A DNA stretch of 64,000 bases from positions 545,407,358 through 545,471,357 of the forward strand of contig CM048745.1 in assembly GCA_026315105.1 (NCBI GenBank). The letters are read 5' to 3'. The notes beneath the pieces are model-generated. The model was not told the DNA's origin and searched no databases. It was given only the letters and a program-made list of their open reading frames with translations. Within the stretch, counting starts at the first letter, position 1; the number at the start of each line of letters is the position of its first letter. Of the stretch, positions 30,626-42,429 are shown piece after piece. This DNA is from Locusta migratoria. Lineage: Eukaryota > Arthropoda > Insecta > Orthoptera > Acrididae. A program made the position numbers and the translations under genes.

Positions 30626-32177
30626 TGCGAGAGTGAAGGTCGGGGTGAGAGTTTAAAATAGGGAAAGATTAATTTTATAACTCACAACCACCAGCTGCGA
30701 ACCAAATTCCTAAACATGCAAAAAACACTGGAACTGTTATTGCGACTGTTTGACTCGTTTTCTAGGGGATGATATCACACGTTCGTAGCTTTCCTTACCT
30801 GCATATGATTAACAAAACAAATTCATAATAAAATCAAGTTCATGAGAGAAAAGGGTGTACGAACTACTATTTTTAAAAATACGTGAAAGTTCACTTTATG
30901 TTGTTTATTTCACAATCTCAGAACCCTGTGGCTGATACGTCTGTACGTCGACACATTTACCAAATAAAGTTACAGCTCGTGAGCCCCCAGACAAAATGAA
31001 TATTTGTCGCGAATTGTTTCCACACCACGTGGCTGTCTCAAACACCGTTTATGTTCATGCCTATGCGACGACACGTGTTACATTAACAAATCACAGTCAC
31101 TTTAATTCAATGCGATGCACACCCTGTTCCGCTGGCTAAATATTCACAAACACACAGTAGCATTCGATTCAACTTGGTGCAGTCTACGACGAGCACCTAC
31201 ACGTGGCGATTACCACACACAAATCTATAACCTCCACCTCGAGGTCCACATGCCGACTGAGGCAGAGCGACGCCGCCCGGCCAGCTCACCACGTGCTCTG
31301 GAGTCCTCACTTCCTGCCCTTGCGCGCGCGCGCCAAAAGCTCAACTGCCGGCGTTTTTTCCCCTACGTCATCAACTTCCGCATGTGAGCTGTTCTAACCG
31401 ATTTGCCAACGTACAGCACTCAGCCAATACATTTCTAAAACTTTATTTAAAATCAAAATAATTACACTACACATTAAACAAATATTTTCTTACGTTTAGT
31501 ATAAACATCCTTTGTACTGTTTATCATAATCGTGCAATTTCTTATACCACAGATAAGTGATTTAACTGAATACTTCAAGATAAAATACAAAAGATTAATT
31601 GAAAATGAGAAATAGTTAATATATTATTTTTATAAACAAACATTGCCATGCTAGTTGTGTAACTGTCTTGTCTTCGTTGGTAATTTATTACTTTTCATTG
31701 TCAATTAAACATATTACGTTAGATGTGACTATATCAGCTAATGTATTGTTTATTTATCAACAGGCTATTTTGTAATGAGGGCCTTAAAGGTTCCTAACTG
31801 CATCGTATTACTTCAAATGCCAGTAGTATTACAATATTTGTGCATTGCATTGTGCCTGGCAATCGCCATTGTCCCTCTCTCCCCTCACCGGAAACGACCT
31901 GGAAAATCCTAAGTTGGAACAAGCCACCAACGTCAGCCTGCTCGCCGGCCCGTCAGCTACAAGCACACAGCAAATCTCAACGTGGAGAATTTCTACCTAT
32001 GGCCTAACTATACATGTTGTCACCCAACTGTGTACATCCATTGCTACCATAATTAATAAGATTAAAATTGTGTAACATTTAGTGCATTGGCATGGCCAAT
32101 GTTTGCAGTGAACTTCATACTGTTTAATTATCAAATGCTATTGATTACCGGTATTTCTATTAGGCGGTAATCTCACA
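30626..32177 (-). repeat. 5' LTR
   Basis: Same boundaries as the 3' LTR; about 99.3% identical by eye. The short open frames inside are the same in both LTRs and have no domain. Confidence 0.95.
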
Positions 32178-32797
32178 AAAGCAAGTGCAGATATATGTGA
32201 AAATTACAGAACTATCAGTTTAATAAGTCATGGTTGCACAATAGTAACACGAATTATTTATAGAAATGTTCAAATGTTTGTAGAGCTTATGGAACTTAAC
32301 TACGGGGTCATCAGTCCCTAAACTCACAAACTACAGTGAAACGTCCCTGAGCGGACACTTCCCAATAGCGGACTCCTCTTAATAGCGGACATTTTAACCC
32401 TTTCGGACCCTCTGGCTACAAATGTGTACATAACTTCTACGGTGTCTAAGATGGTTCAGAAGCGTTTTTTCTCAATGGAAAAGAACATGTATGCGACACC
32501 TGAGTGTTCAATCATTTCATCATGCAGAATTACTGCCACCTGTGGAAGATCACTAAAAAAATTTTAAGTAGCGGGTGTTGCATTGCGCAGCAGTTTGCGA
32601 ACATCAAAGAACACGGAAATTGTGGGATACTTGTATTCCACTGTATAACTGAAAGTAGTAGCTGTTATGTTGCAATGTAGTTATTGAACGATCAGTTTAT
32701 TCAATACAACAGTTGGTACTACAAAATTAATTAACTTAGTCCTTAAATAAGCCTTGTTTATCAGTATACGCAGGCGTTCTAGAATGAAAATGGGTGG

Positions 32798-32995
32798 GCC
32801 GGCCGCGATGGCCGCGGGGACTGAGGCGCTTCAGTCACGGTCTGCACGGCCACTACGGTCGGGGGTTCGAATCCCCCCTCGGGTATGGATATTTGTGCCG
32901 TCCTAGTCCGTAAGTAGTTCATAAGTAGTTTGTAAGTTTAGGAACTGGTGACTCCGTAGTTAAGTCCCATAGACTTTACAAACATTTGAACATTT
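32798..32995 (+). mobile_element. SINE-A inside the pogo/Tigger element
   Basis: Full copy with GGGGTTCGAATCCCC B box. TSD GAAAATGGGTGG at 32786-32797 and 32996-33007. The deepest level of the nest. Confidence 0.9.
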
Positions 32996-33341
32996 GAAAA
33001 TGGGTGGATTTAATTGCATAAATCTTGCTTCTAAAATCATTGAAAATTTAACTCAAAAGTATTACAGCATTAAAATCAATTTCCTTGACAGAGAAAAAAA
33101 AATCAGGTCTGAAAGGGTTAAAATCCCCCTGCAAAACAACATTAGCCCTTATGCTAAAATTATTCCGAATAGCGGACATACTCAATAACGGACACTTACA
33201 CAACAACGACCGAAACTTCTAAATAACGGACATAGTAAAAGAAAGAGACGTAAACTAAGCGACAACAATCATTTGAACGTTTTCTAAGTTAAAGTTGCAT
33301 ACAGTGCTGTTTCTGTCTTCGGGCAAGTGAGTAGTGCTAAA

Positions 33342-33520
33342 ATGTCGCAGAAACGGAAACGGTTAACGCTGAAACAAAAGGTCGAGATCATCAATGTCAA
33401 CAAAAAGGAAAAGCTCAATTTTAAGTGATATGGCCACAAGGTTTGCTGTTCGAAAAATACAGGTCAGTGAATTTTTAAGAAACAAGAAGGAGAATCTAAA
33501 GTCGTTGTCCTGAAATGACA
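33342..33520 (+). pseudogene. Tigger/CENP-B-type transposase N-terminus, frameshifted
   Basis: Starts MSQKRKRLTLKQKVEIINVN, the typical first helix-turn-helix of pogo/Tigger and CENP-B-like proteins. Near 33415 the frame shifts to SDMATRFAVRKIQVSEFLR and stops at KSLS. A basic region further on (about 33775, SWLDRLKKRRGI) fits the second DNA-binding domain. The DDE part is missing. Confidence 0.8.
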
Positions 33521-34143
33521 AGTAAACGCGCATTTCCCAACATAACAAATCGATCAGCAAATGAAACATTTTATTCCATTCAAGCGTGAGGCAGCACAAT
33601 GAAATCTCGAAAAACAGTGAGAAAATTATCACATCCTCAGAGAAGGCATCATTTTTTTGACATGAACAAATAAGAGCCAAAGGCTTGCAAGTTTCAGATA
33701 TTCTTCATCGTAGAAAAGTGATGACTTTTTATTAGCTGATTGAAGGAAAGGAACAAGAATTCCTCGGAAATAATAGCTGGCTGGATCGGTTAAAGAAGCG
33801 GCGTGGCATTTGCACGTTTTTTGATCATACTTCGCGGTATTGACGCAGTTCGGTGTATTTCACGTGTGAAAACAGGGGACTTCAGTTTAGCCGCCGTCCA
33901 GATCATTTCGGATAAACGGTAGTTTACTGTTTTGTATTTTATTGTTTTCTTAACAGCGGACACTTCTTAAAAGCAGACTGTTTTATTTTCCCCATTGCTG
34001 TCCGTTATTCAGAAGTGTTAGTGTACTTATGAACTAGGTAATACTAAGGACGGCACAAAGTCCATGCTCGAGGGGGGATTCGAACCCCCGAACGTAGTGG
34101 CCTTGCAGACCGTGACTGGCACGCAGCAGACCACTCATCCACA

Positions 34144-35285
34144 ATTATTTATAGACGAATGGAAAAACTGGTTGAATTCGACCTTGGGGAAAATCAGTTT
34201 GGATTTACGACAAATGAAGGAACATGCGAGACAATACTCCCATTAACATTTATCTTAGGAGATAGAATAAGGAAAGCCAAAACAGCTCTTTTAACATTTT
34301 TGTATCTGGAGAAAGCTTTTGATAATATTGACTGGAATACACTTTTTCAGATTGTGACGGAAGCAGGGTAAAATATAGGGAGCTATATTCAACTTCTAAA
34401 AAAAGGAACCGGCAATTATTGGTGTCGAAGGCCATGGAAGGGTCGCAGTGGTTGGGAAGGGAGTAAGAGAGCGTTATAGCCTTCCCCAGTGTTGTTGAAT
34501 CTTCACATTGAGCAAGCTGTGAAGGAATGCAAGGAGAAATTTAGAGAGAAAGTGAAAGTCCAGGGAGAGGGAGTAAAAACCTTGCTGTTTGCTGATGACA
34601 TAGTAATTCCGTCAGACATAGCAAAGGATCTGGAAGAGCAATTAAACGGAATGGAGTGTCTTGAGAGAGAGGTATAAGATAAACATTAATAAGAGTAAAA
34701 CGAGGGTAATGGAATGCAGTGTCACAAAATTCGTCGATGCTGAAGGAATTAGATTAGGTAACGAGAAATAAAAGTAGTGGATGAGTTTTGTTATTTGGGT
34801 AGCAGGATAACTTCTGATGGCCCAAGTAGGGAAGATATGTAGAATGGCTATGGGAAGAAAATCGTTTCTAAAGGAGCGAAATTTGTTGACAACCAGTGTA
34901 GTTTAAATGTCAGGTGGACCTTTCAGCATTTGTCTGGAGTGTAGCGTTGTATGGGAGTGAAACATGGACGATAAGGAGTTCAGAGAAAAAAGATGACAGA
35001 AGCTTCCGAAATGTGATGCTATAGACGATTGATGAAACTTAAATGGGGATCACGAACTAAAGAGAAGATACTCAACAGAATTGGGGAGAGAAGGAGTTTG
35101 TGTCATGTTATGACTGAGAGAAGGGATAGGTTGGTGGGGCACATTCTGAGACATCAAGGAATTTTCAACTTAGCATTAGAGGGAAGTGTGTGGCGTAAAA
35201 ATCGTAGAGGGAGACCGAGGGACGAATATAGTAATCAGATTGAAGTGGGGGAGCTGCGTCATCAAAGAAGTCTACGGATTATATA
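34144..35285 (+). pseudogene. RT and C-terminal remnant of the RTE-like LINE
   Basis: Readable RT pieces include RRMEKLVEFDLGENQFGF, FLYLEKAFDNIDW, HIEQAVKECKEKFREKVKVQ and FADDIVIPSD, so the FADD box is kept. The C-terminal part includes RLVGHILRHQGIFNLALEGS and WRKNRRGRPRDEYS, as in 9440-9560. Several frameshifts and stops interrupt it. Confidence 0.8.
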
Positions 35286-35364
35286 GTAAAATGACATGCC
35301 AAGACAGTTCAGTGATGGTAAATACGGGAACGTGGTTAAGTGGGCAAGTAAATGGAAGTTTGGG

Positions 35365-35605
35365 TGGTGAGCTGGCGCGGTGGGTCAGCGCGTTTGGCGA
35401 GAGGGCTGATCGCTCTTTCTAATTAAAAGCTGAGCCAAGAATTGTGTGATGAGCCACGAACAAACACATACTAAGGTCCACAGCGTATGGCACAACCCTA
35501 GGACAAAAAAATTTAACAAAATATAAAAGGCGACCATCCGCGAAAAGCGGGAGACCCGGGTTCGAGTCACAGTCCCGCAAAAATTATCCGCTGTCACCGA
35601 GAAAT
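35365..35605 (+). mobile_element. Possible tRNA-derived SINE relic
   Basis: TGGGTCAGCGCGTTTGG resembles an A box and CCCGGGTTCGAGTCAC a B box, but about 160 bases lie between them. No TSD seen. Confidence 0.35.
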
Positions 35606-36067
35606 AAATTACATTCAGAAATGCAACTAAAGTTGGCAGAATTCGCAAATTGCGAATATTTTTTATTCTTTTAATTACATATATCTTTGCCTGTGGACCA
35701 TCTACAACGACTGTTCCAAACTTAAATCAAAGGCAAATGAGGACATTTTAACTGATGCTTTCGTCGGTTGCCTGCTCTCCCATAAGCGGGCGCTGCTGTC
35801 CAATAAAAGTCTCTGACCTGAGCAGCTTTTTGATTACAGCAAGTGTCGATCTTTGAGCTCGTTCACAGTGAAATATTTTCTCCATGAACAACTTTTTGAC
35901 ATTGTTGAGAAATTGACAATTTTTCGGCTTTTCGTGTGTGTAACTGTTTTCTGATTACTCAAGACAAATTTTAAATTAGTCTTACTTCTATAATTCCGCT
36001 TAAGCTATTTCAATTTCGTTTTAGCCATTTGTAATTCACATTTGATACCTCGTACTGACCTTTCAAG

Positions 36068-36595
36068 TTAATCTATTTTCTTTTGCTTTTCAAAGGAACT
36101 CAACCATTTAGGCGACTCTTCTTCACCACAGCCTGTAGCCGCATGACGATGTTCATTGCTTGCCATATTTGCATCACTTATATTTTCCTCGGTGTTTTGG
36201 ACAACACTTTCGGACAATCTTATTTTTTTAGGAATTACTGTTTTAAAATGTTCCACCGCTTTCTTTTTAACATTTCTTCTGTTTTGCCTTTCATTTCTTA
36301 CGTGTATGTAGGTATTATAAATACTCACATTAATAATGTCAACAGATAGAACCGCAAGTTTGAGGATTTTCTTCTGAGGTAAACCAAGAATTCTGTTTTT
36401 CATGTCGCCTTCATAATCGCTGGCAATAAGGCGATTGCTGCAAATTATAGCGTTTTTTATGTTCATTTGATCCGTTCGTTTACTTTTAACCTGCAATATG
36501 GAAATCATGAAAGGATTACTAGGGAACGTGTGGTAAATAACCCCATTCGTTTTTCGCGAATCATTTTTACACGTCTCAATACAACAATTAACCAT
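36068..36595 (-). pseudogene. THAP-domain reading frame, degenerate
   Basis: A 175-codon open frame starts MVNCCIETCKNDSRKTNGV and YHTFPSNPF, the N-terminus of a THAP zinc finger. At the second metal pair it reads ICSNRL, where THAP domains have C-X2-H-F, and the invariant W and the AVPxxF end (here LAVLSVD) are altered. The rest is basic and polar without a recognised domain. It could be a P-like transposon relic or a host THAP exon that has decayed. I did not find terminal repeats around it. Confidence 0.55.
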
Positions 36596-36835
36596 TGTAA
36601 ATACTGTAACTCAGTCACATCACACTACACAGGACGCTTACGAAACACGTGTACAAAATAACTCAATACAAAGCAGCGCTCAGCTCAGCCATTGTCCATC
36701 TGCTAGTGTACCGTGGTGACGTCATGGGAGGGGGCAAGTAGGGAGGGAGCGGGGCCACGGCGGCGCGCGCTACATCAAAGGCGTGAGCCAGCCCTTGTAC
36801 CTAGCCTTGAGTCTATACCCGTTGTTTCTGTCTTG

Positions 36836-37700
36836 ACACCCTACGGAATCGGTTGCAAGCGACCTGCAACGACCTTGAAACTTGGTCAACTAAGTGGCGA
36901 CTTAAATTTAATACCACAAAGAGTCAAGCGATTCTCAACACGACAAGAAGAGTACCGAGGGACATACGACAGTTGCGGATCATGGGAGGCTCCATACCAT
37001 GGTCTAACACTGCTAAGTATCTAGGCGTTACCCTTCCTCCCGGGAAGTATGGGGTGGCGGCAGGAAGGGCATCTGGCCACCCTGTAAATATTAACACATG
37101 CCAAATCCGAATAACCACAGCCGACCCTGAATGTGCGGGAGAAGAGCTAAAGAGAAAGAAAGAAAGAAATAAAGACCACAGGTAGACGCCTAACGTGGAA
37201 ACACAACGTAAACAAAGTCAGGGGAAGACGCTAGGCTGCATGAGGACGCTCTAGCCCATCCTCAACCCGCAAACGTCCTTGTCCCCACGTTGCAGCCTCA
37301 CCGTATATTTGGCACCGATCCCACCAGAGCTGGAATACGCGGCCGTAGTGTGGGGCAACGCAGCCGACTGTCACATGCGTCCGTTGCAAAGATTACGGAA
37401 CAAGGCCCTAAGACTGGCCATGCATCTGCCCCGCTATTTCCCGAGTAGCGAATTGCATAAAATGACAGGAGTCCCACTCCTAAAGAACGCTTTCAGACGA
37501 CTGCACGGAAATTTTATGAATTGGCGCGCAGTTCCACAAATAAGGTAATTGCCAGCCTAGGCAATAAAATACACATAAGGGATACAACAAGGCGGCCTAA
37601 CCTGCTCCAACACTAGGTGTGCTAGGAGCAAATTAGTTACTAAAGTAAAGCTCCCGATCCGGAGCAGTCAAGTTAGGATAAGTAGTTATAAGTTAGAATA
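36836..37700 (+). mobile_element. Jockey-like LINE 3' part
   Basis: Translation pieces WSTKWRLKFNTTKSQAI and NTAKYLGVTL, then (after an insertion) ADCHMRPLQRLRNKALRLAM, LPRYFPSSELHKMTGVPLL and FRRLHGNFMNW, match the C-terminal half of Jockey-clade RT proteins. Frames change several times. Confidence 0.7.
37035..37183 (+). mobile_element. LINE 3'-end fragment inserted in the Jockey-like copy
   Basis: GGTGGCGGCAGGAAGGGCAT through a (GAAA)n tail interrupts the Jockey frame between GVTL and RRLTWKHNV. Resembles the 3' end of RTE-type LINEs. Confidence 0.5.
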
Positions 37701-37777
37701 AGTGAAAAAATGCAGATACAATCAACTAGATTTAGTGTGCACAACCACCCAACAGTAAGGAATGTTAGAAATATTAA

Positions 37778-38710
37778 TGATAAATATGAAGCATTAAAAT
37801 TTGAGATGCGACCGGGAATCGAACCCGGACCTCCATGCTTACTAGACAGACGTCTTACCGCCAGATCACCGCATCACTAGAGATTAAAGCGCCTCGAAAT
37901 AGTCTAAGCACGATTTCCTTCACGTCACAGTCTTTAATTCAGTTTGTGTGTTCCATAGAACATTGCCACTACTCTCCATGCAGCGGAATAGCATCTCGGC
38001 AATAGACATATTGGAACATTCCTGTTTAAGGTGATGTAAATATCAATGTAAATACAAATAAACAATCCCTGAGACGGATTTTCGTCTCGAATATGTCAAA
38101 GACATTGATGATAAATATGAAGCATTGAATTAAAATTTTTTTGCGACCGGGAATCGCGTTTAGACTATTCTGTCTCGCTTTAATCGATAGTTATGCGGTG
38201 GTCTAGCGGTAAGACGTCTGCCTAGTAAGCACGGAGGTCTGGGTTCGATTGCCGCTCGCATTACAAATTTTAATTCAATTCTTCATATTTATCATTGATG
38301 TCTTCGACATATTCGAGACGAAAATCCGTCTCAGGGTTTGTTTATTTGTATTTACATTGATATTTATATCACCTTAAACAGGAATGTTCCAACATGTCCA
38401 TTGCCGAGGAGCTATTCCGCTGCATGGAGAGCCTTGGCAGTAGTGGCAATGTTCTATGGAACACAGTAGCAGAATTAAAGTCTGTGACGTGAAGGAAATC
38501 GTGCTTACACTATTCCGATGCGCTTCAATCGCTAGTGATGCGGTGGTCTAGCGGTAAGACTTCTCTCTAGTAAGCATGGAGCTCCGTGCTCGATTCCCAG
38601 TCGCATGACAAATTTTAATTCAATGCTTCATATTTATCATTAATGTCTTTGACGTATTCCAGACGAAAATCCGTCTCGCGGATTGTTTATTTGTATTTAC
38701 ATTGATAGTC
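37778..38710. repeat. Palindromic cluster of tRNA-Thr-like SINE units (SINE-F)
   Basis: The left half, 37778-38157, is the inverted counterpart of about 38245-38640. Units alternate a tRNA-like head (GGTCTAGCGGTAAGACG, loop CTAGTAA, B box GGTTCGATTCC) and a body of about 260 bases (GAGACGAAAATCCGTCTC, TTTATTTGTATTTACATTGA). Heads at 37806-37876 (minus), 38196-38268 and 38530-38605 (plus). Confidence 0.8.
37806..37876 (-). tRNA. tRNA-Thr(AGT)-like SINE head (probably not a real tRNA gene)
   Basis: A 7-bp acceptor stem (GATGCGG/TCGCATC, one G-U) and a perfect 5-bp T stem. The D stem has a mismatch and the anticodon stem is poor. As one of three copies in a repeat it is best read as a SINE head. 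Confidence 0.35.
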
Positions 38711-41700
38711 GGGACTGCTGTTAGGTTAAGGAGCGGGCGGGCGAGTGAATGCAAGAACTAGTGGCTGATCTAACAGCTTACAAGATGCCTGCGAACTTAG
38801 CCATTTGGGAACCTGGCCGGAAACCATAAACGATAATTTTAGGATCGAAGCAAGTAAGGAATATCCGAAACCCATTAGTAAAAAAATGTGAAAAGAGACA
38901 AGTAGCTGTTTCACTGTTTTTCATTGCATATTGCTTCGTTATTATTTAGCTGCCCAAAAAAGTTAAGTAAGCGAAAGTGTGTTGTGTATTTTATTTCATC
39001 TCTCCCTCAGGAAATTGTGGAAGACACTGGCAAAGTTTGTCAAAAATTCTCTATAGCAATATACTGTCCCACACCTGTGAATAAATATCACGAAAGTCAT
39101 ACGTAGTGTAAACAAAATAAAAGTAATACTGAAAAAGAAATAATAGTGGCACCAGAATCAACCTACGCAGGGGCCCACGAAAATTTTTAAACCGCCTCTG
39201 CAAGCACACTGGGAGTGTGTAGCAAGTCCTCAGAGATAACATGATTTCATTTAAAAAAATTAAATCGATTCTCAAATGAAAAGAGCGTTCTTTTTCCTTG
39301 ATATCGGTTTCAAGATTTCATTCGCTCTTGAAACAGATGCAAAAGAAATAAAAGATCCTTATTTCACCAATACTCAAATTAAATATAACTGCGAAGACTC
39401 CGCTTTCACTCGCGATTCGCTCGCAAAAACTTCACCGACTCCATTTCTTAAAGATAGTAATAACCAAGAGAAAAATATTTAGGCAAGAGAAATTTATGAA
39501 AATTAAAGTGGACGCGGAGATACAACAGGCGGTGTCCGATACAGCTCGGCGCTATTCATTCCTTTTAATCGCGTCCTTCCTCTCGGTTTTTATTACATGA
39601 GCCGTAACACAGTGGAGGACGTTTCACGTTTCGTTGTGATAAACAAACGCTAAAGAAAAGTTTTCCGACACCACTTGGAATTTGCCGAATAAATGTCAAG
39701 GAATTCAGCAGACACAGAGTGCACCGTAAAGCTATATCGTAGATGAAATTGCATTTCGGTCTCCTCTTGCAAATGCAGACAAACTTGTTTAATTTAAAAC
39801 TGCGCCAGTTATAGAATGCGGGGGCAAATGTCGGTGCAGAGTTGAGCGAATTAAGCGTAGTCAAAGTCACAAAGTTATATCCCCGTGAGAAAAGTAGATA
39901 GGTAATGTTAATAAATGTTTGCTGTGAAGAGAGGTAAAATTACACTGTCAGAGTATTAACTAATAAAATACACGCTGAATACCCTGACTGAAATTGTGTG
40001 CAATGGTTATTTCGCAATTTTAAAAGTATTACTGCAAACGTGTTTGTATGGCGCCACTATATAAAGAAACAATGTAGCAATCTGTTTGAGATGATGGATG
40101 TATGCAAGATAGTACGAGAAAGTCGACAAAGTTCAGAAATTTTCTTAAGCGGGTTGTAGAAGAAAATGAATATTGTTAATGTTAGCAAAAATACTAACTT
40201 TATTTAATACGTTAGAATGATGATGCACGATCTATTTCTACTCTTGTTATATATTTACATCAGAGTGCCGCAAAGAAAGTGTAAAATTGTCTTTCCTGAA
40301 AACTGGTTCCTAATTTGCGGAGGTCTTATGGCTTTTGTACACAAAACAACTAATCATATATCTGTCACCTGCAGTACGTTTAACAACATTTGTGACAAGC
40401 ATATCTCTTCAATGTAGAGCCATCACATGCTCTATGTGCCCATTTTATTCATTTGAGCACCTAATCCAGTCGTCTTCATTGTGGACGTCTTAGAAGAGAT
40501 ATGTGCGATCGATGCACTGCTTCTCTTCAATGTCGTCCCTAACTTCGCTTTCATGAGGCAGTTCAACTTCATCTGCTTCGGACTACGATGAAGATTCACT
40601 GATCCTCCGTTGAGAAATTCAGTGCCTCAGTTTTATAGCAAGCTGTTAGGCAAGTTTTTGAACATCACTTCTACAGGGACTATAGAATCACTTTTCTATT
40701 TTCATGCAGTAATTCAGCAAATCGTCTTCCAGTTCTCGAGGAAATAGCCTCTCTTCCTATTTTTTGTCAGTAGCTAGATCTGGTCATTTATTCTCCTTAA
40801 CATAACGTTCCGGTGTTCTTAAATGATACTTTAAAGCTCACCGTTTCTTTACTTGACATAGCTAAAGTGGCATATTTGATTTGTTTGGGATCACAGTTTT
40901 TTCTAGGCGCAATCTAAAAATGAAAAATAGGCTGTTGTTAGGGACTCTTTCTCTGTTCCTATTCATATACTTTCTTTCGATACCATTCGGGATACAAAAC
41001 GAAAACATGTTTATCAATACATAAGAAGAATTTATCTCAAATTGATTTTATAGAAAGCAAATGTGATTTAATCATAAATATAGACGGCCTTAAAGATACA
41101 ACGAATAATTTGGGATAACAAATTGGGGAAGTTCATATTAGGACTCACAGGCTTCCCAAAATTGAGGCACCTGCTAACAAAACTTGTTTCGTTTTTTGCA
41201 CTGCAAAGTTCGTTATCAGCGGAGCTTTTTATGTCATTGTATCCCTAAAACAGTGGAGCTTTAATGTATGTATAATTATTTATCCGTATACTCACCACTT
41301 ACAATATATTTCGAGCTTCCGACAAGCAACAAACCTTTCAGAATTGTGAATAATACTTCTGAGTGTGTAGCAAAACAATAAAATGACGATCTATTGAAAA
41401 CGCAAGATGGCACCATCTATTTAACAGAAAACAACAACTTTCCAAATTGAGGAACCTACCCACGTTGGGCGAGTTACCCCGTATCTATAACAGATAAGTT
41501 CAACCTAATAGCAACTGGTTACAGGGAAAATGGTGACATTTCAAGCTTTACGTACTACAAGACTTTGGAAAATTTTTGAAAACTGTTATGAAATCAATTC
41601 TAAAGCTACATCTACATCTCTGCTGTGTAATTACCACTTTAGTGAGTGAAACAGAGCCCAGCTAACCATTTACAAACTTCTTTTTCCGAAATATTTTAAT

Positions 41701-41931
41701 GAAAATTTTATTTTCTGGACAAGCTCACAGTATGGTACATATGGATTACTAGTTTCACCTAGATGATCTGCCATCGTTACAACAATACACTCGGGTAGTA
41801 ATAATTATGTTCTCATTACGTACGCCACATTTGTGGTAAAATGCAGGTACATCTAAAATGTTGCTGTACTATTCTCTCGATTTATGGCCTTATTGTCGCT
41901 ATGCGAAGCAACTGGTACAATTCAAAATGTT
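38711..41931. other. Long AT-rich stretch without recognisable gene
   Basis: Open stretches are all about 100 codons or less and lack domains. No SINE, LINE or TIR pattern was recognised. This is the longest unexplained segment and the best candidate for unique intergenic or intronic sequence. Confidence 0.4.
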
Positions 41932-42121
41932 CAAATGTTTGTTAAGCTTATGGGACTTAACTACGGGGTCATCAGTCCCTAAACTTACAAACTACTTATG
42001 AACTACTTACGAACTAGGACGGCACAAATATCCATACCCGAGGGGGGATTCGAACCCCCGGCCGTAGTGGCCGTGCAGACCGTGACTGGAGCGCCTCAGT
42101 CCCCTCGGCCACCGCGGCCGG
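41932..42121 (-). mobile_element. SINE-A, full length
   Basis: Complete head and tail, close to consensus; no clear TSD found. Confidence 0.85.
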
Positions 42122-42429
42122 CGCGCTGATTTCACATATTCCATTAGTATGACTATTTATGCCTATGTAGATGGGCGACGTCAAAATATTTTCGCATTCG
42201 GAGGTGAAAATTTATAAGCGACATATCGTACAAAAGTCTTAAGCAAACTAAATGTCTTTGTTTTAGTGATTTTCATTCCAACTCCTGCATAATTACCTTG
42301 ACGCTTTCTGGCCTATTTCCAGATGATATAAAATAAACTGCCACTCTATTTTAGATATCATTCCTCACTCTTGTTGGGTAAGGATTCAATACCTTGCACT
42401 ATTAGAAGGCGGATGAAGGTAGGGTAGAC

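Larger units (their letters stand above)
25484..32177 (-). mobile_element. LTR retrotransposon, gag-only, young
   Basis: Two direct LTRs of about 1.55 kb, TSD AAAG (25480-25483, 32178-32181), a tRNA-Pro primer-binding site, a purine-rich tract before the 3' LTR and a gag frame. Transcription would run on the minus strand. The internal region (about 3.6 kb) holds gag but no protease, RT, RNase H or integrase that I can see, so the copy depends on another element. A 4-bp TSD and TG...CA ends suit Ty3/gypsy or BEL types; undecided. Confidence 0.9.
32334..34023 (+). mobile_element. pogo/Tigger-type transposon
   Basis: The left end CAGTGAAACGTCCCTGAGCG and the right end (minus strand) CACTAACACTTCTGAATAACG are related inverted repeats with recurrent TAGCGGAC/TAACGGAC motifs, flanked by TA (32332-32333, 34024-34025). 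A transposase N-terminus is recognisable. A second block of TAGCGGAC/TAACGGAC motifs at 33170-33235 suggests a partial internal duplication or a second element end. Confidence 0.8.
32265..34143 (-). mobile_element. SINE-A split by a pogo/Tigger element
   Basis: Tail part at 32265-32333, head part at 34024-34143. TSD ATTATTTATAGA at 32253-32264 and 34144-34155. The split falls at ACAAACTA|CTTATGAACTA of the tail. Confidence 0.9.
25374..35285 (+). mobile_element. RTE-like LINE fragment exploded by nested insertions
   Basis: The LINE pieces are 25374-25483, 32178-32265 and 34144-35285, together only about 1.3 kb. The first joins the second in frame (IPIPKK then ASADICENYRTISLISHG) once the LTR element and its duplicated AAAG are removed. 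The second joins the third once a SINE complex and its duplicated ATTATTTATAGA are removed. Same family as 8191-9690. Confidence 0.85.

Noticed and set aside
25973..31387. Identical 90-codon frames at 25973-26245 and 31115-31387
   Set aside because: They are the same position in the two LTRs and on the strand opposite to transcription; identity reflects LTR identity, not a gene family.
32265..33000. CTGATGA in SINE tails as a hammerhead core
   Set aside because: No GAAA follows at a suitable distance after a stem, so the match to half of the core is coincidental.
37806..38605. Functional tRNA-Thr gene cluster
   Set aside because: Anticodon stems are poor and the heads are embedded in a repeated body, as in SINEs.
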